From positions 104,951 to 168,950 of the forward strand of contig MLAK01000660.1 in NCBI GenBank assembly GCA_001839685.1: a stretch of 64,000 bases of DNA. The letters run 5' to 3'. Each line of letters opens with the position of its first letter. The first letter of the stretch is position 1. Below the pieces are notes generated by a model. It did not search any database and was not told the DNA's origin. It was given only the letters and a program-made list of their open reading frames with translations. The stretch comes from Tritrichomonas foetus. Lineage: Eukaryota > Parabasalia > Tritrichomonadida > Tritrichomonadidae. Shown one piece after another: positions 60,786 through 64,000 of the stretch. The position numbers and the translations under genes were made by a program.

Positions 60786-61442
60786 TTATTCTTGAGGAGG
60801 ATTTAAAGAAACAAACTCATTCAGCTTTGTGATTGTTTCTGGTCTCAATCGATCAATGTTTATATTCAAATCATTTTGTCCTTCATAAAGCTTCGGTTCA
60901 CATTCTTGGAGGAGGCATAAAAGCTGGATCTGTTGTTCTTTCGATTTGTATGAATTTAACGTCTTAATCAATTGGTCGTTTTTGATGTCAGACCTTTCTG
61001 TTGATGCTGTATTGCGAATTTCTTGAAAAGCGTCGACGTTTTTTAGACTTTTTGGGCAATTCACTAATAATCTGTCGAGTTTGTTTTGAAGCTCGACGCA
61101 CCTCTTGGCGCACCAGTCGCAGTCAAAGAGATATTCTTTTTTCAGTTTGTGGTAGACTTTTCGAAGATGTTGAGCCATTGCAGCTAAATCTGTATTTTTG
61201 CCGTTGTATTGAATGCAATTATCAAAAATTAGTTCAACGTCGCGATTCCACTTTTCTACACTTTCATACTTCTTCTTTACGAGGCGTGTTTTAACGGTTG
61301 TAATATCGGATGGCTCAGAAATGACTCTTAGATAATCGGGATATAAAGTAGTATCGACTTTGTCTTTGAAAAAGATTGCTAGAGGATGATCATTGAGATG
61401 ATGCATGATCTTCCTGCATTTCACAATTGTTTCATCATTCAT
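60786..61442 (-). CDS. Small bromodomain-NET protein
   Basis: The product is 218 residues and holds both BET modules with little else. The bromodomain covers about 3-105: PLAIFFKDKVDTTLYPDYLRV, then ISEPSDITTVKTRL, and the BC loop with the acetyl-lysine Asn in NCIQYNGKNTDL. A linker follows with a basic/Cys segment (FDCDWCAKRCVELQNKL), then the NET domain (LCLLQECEPKLYEG, DRLRPETITKLNEFVSL). It is a likely paralogue of the 530-residue protein at 10893-12485, without the AT-hook and low-complexity middle. Because it could bind acetylated histones but lacks extended interaction regions, it may act as a competitor or as a partner; that is inference. Confidence 0.92.
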   Translation of the reverse strand: MNDETIVKCRKIMHHLNDHPLAIFFKDKVDTTLYPDYLRVISEPSDITTVKTRLVKKKYESVEKWNRDVELIFDNCIQYNGKNTDLAAMAQHLRKVYHKLKKEYLFDCDWCAKRCVELQNKLDRLLVNCPKSLKNVDAFQEIRNTASTERSDIKNDQLIKTLNSYKSKEQQIQLLCLLQECEPKLYEGQNDLNINIDRLRPETITKLNEFVSLNPPQE

Positions 61443-61443
61443 T

Positions 61444-61540
61444 ATGAAATATTATATGAAAAATGAAATGTTATATGAAAAAAGAAATATGAGATGAAAT
61501 ATGAAATATTACATGAAAAATGAAATGTTATATGAAAAAT
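61444..61540. repeat. 57-bp-period direct duplication
   Basis: About 39 bp starting ATGAAATATTATATGAAAA at 61444 recur at 61501 with few changes. The inner period of ATATGAAAAATGAAAT adds a second, shorter rhythm. The array covers the region immediately upstream of the small bromodomain gene, including its initiator-like TCATT (61462-61466, minus strand). Confidence 0.8.
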
Positions 61541-62673
61541 AATACGATCTAAAAATAGGATACAATGTAGCAGCAGTTCTTCTCCTGTACACGGGTGAAT
61601 AGATCATATATGACCTTACAAGCAATCTTTTTATTTTACAAGACTCACAATTCGATTGAAAATAATTAAATATCTATGTGAAATAAAAGTTGATATTTCT
61701 TGTTTTTGTTGATGAGACGAAAGGATTTTTGAGATGTAATAAAATGAGATTGAATATTAGTTTGTATAACCATATTTGGCAAGTATGACATCTCATAAAA
61801 ATGGAATGGAAGGAAGGCCAAATAGGGCAAATTCTAGACACCATCTTTCTATCTACACAAATCTTTCGGCCAATACTTTTATTCCAAAGAGATTGTTGGC
61901 GAGGATGAAAATATGGAGTTTTTTACAAACAAATTTAAATTAATATGAGAGAAAATTAAATGAAAAGCTTTATTGATGGGTTTGGGAAAAAGAGGGAAAA
62001 CTCAGATGCATAAATCTCAAGATTTTTTGGATTGAATGCTTTCACGTTGATAGTTTAACTTTTTCATAAACTGTCATCACACAATTATCAAAATAAAGTT
62101 GTGAAATAATTTAACAAAAAGAATTTCATGTATTCAATTTTTCTTATCAGGAGTTTACTTTCTATGAAAAAAATGAAATATTATATTGTGAACTTTCCTG
62201 TGATTCATAAGAGATACTCAATGATTAACAAGATTTCTATATATATATTGTTAAATTACCTATGAAAATATAGGAATATTAGTTATATATTGATACAAAG
62301 AAGCATTAAACACGAAATCGATGAAAATAAATTCAATCATTTATTGAATGAATTCAAATTCACCATTTAGTTTTCTTCCAGTATTCGTAAATCAAACGGA
62401 TACTAGAGAAAAAACAAACGAAAAAGAAGGTTGAGATATCTTTTCTATTTGATTAACCAAATAACATAACAAATAAGCAAAGGACAATTATATTGAATTC
62501 ATATGATGAAGAAATATTCAATAATTTTGAAATTCTCATAAAAATTGAATATCACCTTTTTTCACTCAGAGAAATTCATTGAAAACCATTTTACAAAATA
62601 TGTGATTTGAGTTTAAACTACTAAAAATATTCAATTATTTTTATCAATTAATTATTCAATTGTCGAAAAATAA

Positions 62674-62683
62674 TCACATCACT
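62674..62683 (+). promoter_or_regulatory. Initiator-like TCACATCACT before the PEMT-like gene
   Basis: Two overlapping-type matches to TCA[C/T][A/T], TCACA (62674-62678) and TCACT (62679-62683), lie 22 and 17 bases before the ATG. Confidence 0.55.
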
Positions 62684-62697
62684 ATTAAAGTTTCATC

Positions 62698-63189
62698 ATG
62701 GATGCTTTAATGGCAATTTCAATCTTCACGACGTTAATCCCATACGTCCTCTATGCAGTCACATTCAAGTTCCCAAACTTTATCCGCCGCTATCTTAACC
62801 AAAAGCAAATTATTCAGATTTCTCAATATCTGAAGCTCATTGACTTCGTTTGTGCACTTCCAACCCTTTATCGTGCAGGTGTAAATGGTCCAGGCATTTG
62901 TATCGGCCTTCCTATCGTCTTCTTAGGTCAATATCTTAACGAACTCGTTTATACAGTTCTCGGTGACGGTGGTGTCTACTACGGCGTTGAACTTCGTACA
63001 GTGAAGCCAAGAAAGATTGGTGGTTTCCCATTCAACCTCTACGACCCGCAATACAAAGGCAGCATTATGTCGATTATTGGCGGCGCCCTTTGTTTCAACA
63101 CAACACGCGATCTAATGATCATAGTCATTCCATGGATGATCTCATACTTCACAATCATTGTTGTTGAGAACACAAAGACATACTACTAA
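62698..63189 (+). CDS. PEMT-like integral membrane methyltransferase
   Basis: The product is 163 residues with about four hydrophobic segments. The C-terminal half matches phosphatidylethanolamine/phospholipid N-methyltransferases: GVYYGVELRTVKPRKIGGFPFNLYDPQYKGS, corresponding to the family's GFPFNxxxxPMYxGS, then a glycine-rich span (IIGGALCF) and a last span ending VVENTKTYY (family FEEPFTAxIY). The enzymes methylate phosphatidylethanolamine to choline lipids in the ER with S-adenosylmethionine. The usual Met of PMY is replaced by Gln, and the final acidic pair is reduced to VEN, so activity is not certain. The gene is C-rich at third positions, like the alanine dehydrogenase gene, suggesting strong expression. 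Confidence 0.75.
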   Translation: MDALMAISIFTTLIPYVLYAVTFKFPNFIRRYLNQKQIIQISQYLKLIDFVCALPTLYRAGVNGPGICIGLPIVFLGQYLNELVYTVLGDGGVYYGVELRTVKPRKIGGFPFNLYDPQYKGSIMSIIGGALCFNTTRDLMIIVIPWMISYFTIIVVENTKTYY

Positions 63190-64000
63190 GCTTTAAAAAG
63201 CTGTTTTTTCCTTCATTTTAATTCACTTCACAATCCAGGATTCACAAATGTTCGAAAAGTTTATATTATTTATTCTAAACAAAATCTCACAATTTTTTTG
63301 ATTATTATTTTTGAATTAGTTTTTGCATTTGTTTCCCATAGAATTGTAATAGATGTATACAAACAAAAGTACACAACCTGGAAATACGTTTATTTTCATT
63401 AANTNAACTGANCTTTTTCGAATCTTGGAAACAACTTCCCGACTCTCTGATGCTTAATTTACAGCAACGAATTTTTGCTGAATAGATCTCAACCAATAAA
63501 AAATGCCAAAATTCGCTTGATTACTATTTTCGAAATTACACGTTATTTCTAAAATCTCCAGGCAGATGAAAGATTTAGCCCTTTCCACTAGATCAAAGAG
63601 TTACTCAAATATTTCTCTATATTATCCCTACTATGTGGACAATTTTATCGAATTTATCTTGCAATACACCAATTTTATTGAATTTGAATTTTCCGAAAGA
63701 TTGATGCTTAGATTTTTTTTCAAACTTTGCCAACATGCACAATTTCGTCAGAATGTATTAACATCGATTTATAAAGCATTTTCGTCTTTTGGTTGTCGAG
63801 AATTACGTTCTCAAAAAAAATTCGATATTTGATCAAAATCTAATGAACCAATTGTATTCAACTCACACAAAATCATGAACATTCTTATTAATAAAGAAGG
63901 AAATTGAATTTAATTCTGAAATTATTTGAGAATCTTATTTTTTGGGCATAATTTTTTTTTCTTTCTTAAAATCCTTTTGAAGGAGCTTATCCATGTAAAT
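63190..64000. other. 3' end of window, no supported gene, three ambiguous bases
   Basis: About 810 bp of A/T-rich sequence. Undetermined bases (n) occur at 63405, 63407 and 63414. An 88-codon ATG frame at 63566-63832 has no domain and no initiator support. Confidence 0.6.

Larger units (their letters stand above)
61443..62697. other. Divergent intergenic region with a local duplication
   Basis: About 1.25 kb, A/T-rich. Next to the bromodomain gene a 57-bp-period duplication occurs (separate entry). TCACA and TCACT lie before the next gene. Nothing else recognised. Confidence 0.6.

Noticed and set aside
63405..63414. Three n bases
   Set aside because: Undetermined sequence in a spacer; no biological meaning is inferred.
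63566..63832. 88-codon ATG frame near the window end
   Set aside because: No recognisable motif; it lies near ambiguous bases and has no promoter signal.

Overview
This window reads as nuclear DNA of a flagellated, AT-rich protist, most likely a parabasalid (trichomonad) and closer to a Tritrichomonas-type genome than to anything bacterial. The evidence is mixed. Large eukaryotic genes are mostly uninterrupted and separated by AT-rich spacers. Many start codons lie 5 to 25 bases after a TCA[C/T][A/T] initiator-like motif. Many stop codons overlap TAAA, the trichomonad poly(A) signal. One ankyrin protein carries a DUF3447-like head, typical of trichomonad ankyrin families, and there is a CARMIL-type leucine-rich repeat protein. 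The species is an inference; no rRNA or other marker gene is present.

Layout. 1-2571: 3' part of a P4 lipid flippase. 2831-5452: CFAP58-like axonemal coiled coil. 6537-10697: large propeller/solenoid protein. 10893-12485 (-): BET-like bromodomain-NET protein. 14749-15903: CaMKK-like kinase. 16728-20150 (-): CARMIL-like protein. 20730-22989 (-): RCC1-coiled-coil-kinase fusion with a homopolymer frameshift. 23300-25672: DUF3447/ankyrin gene whose repeats are all interrupted. 26233-26868: UBFD1-like. 27854-30076: tandem adenosine deaminase. 32480-33586: alanine dehydrogenase. 34158-36920 (-): probable flagellar protein. 37200-38085: second interrupted ankyrin gene, ending in a poly(A) tract. 38196-39722 (-): unknown. 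40078-42591: minisatellite plus relics of an iron alcohol dehydrogenase and a membrane protein. 43139-43405 (-): small unknown protein. 44251-45906: ATG9. 46274-48502: cullin. 48979-49080 and 49843-50184: small membrane proteins, the second RNase kappa-like. 50617-51804 (-): TBC Rab-GAP. 52387-53892 (-): MCRS1-like FHA protein. 54076-55173: TCAF-like lipid-anchored protein. 55654-56379 (-): E2F-like double winged helix. 57996-58870 (-): kinase relic. 59439-60236 (-): UCH deubiquitinase. 60786-61442 (-): small bromodomain-NET protein. 62698-63189: PEMT-like membrane protein.

The genes form no operon-like pathway. They do cover a coherent eukaryotic toolkit: flagellum (two candidates), membrane traffic and autophagy (flippase, TBC, ATG9, RNase kappa/V-ATPase), ubiquitin system (cullin, UCH, UBFD1), chromatin and transcription (two bromodomain-NET proteins, E2F, MCRS1), signalling (two kinases) and amino-acid/purine salvage (alanine dehydrogenase, adenosine deaminase).

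The most unusual structure is in the two ankyrin genes. In each, successive repeats are exact modules (96 nt in one, 90 nt in the other) separated by T-rich inserts (63-67 nt and 48-91 nt) at the same point of the repeat. The inserts break the reading frame yet carry none of the known trichomonad splice signals. They may be an unrecognised intron class, another way of skipping sequence, or shared decay. Only RNA data can decide.
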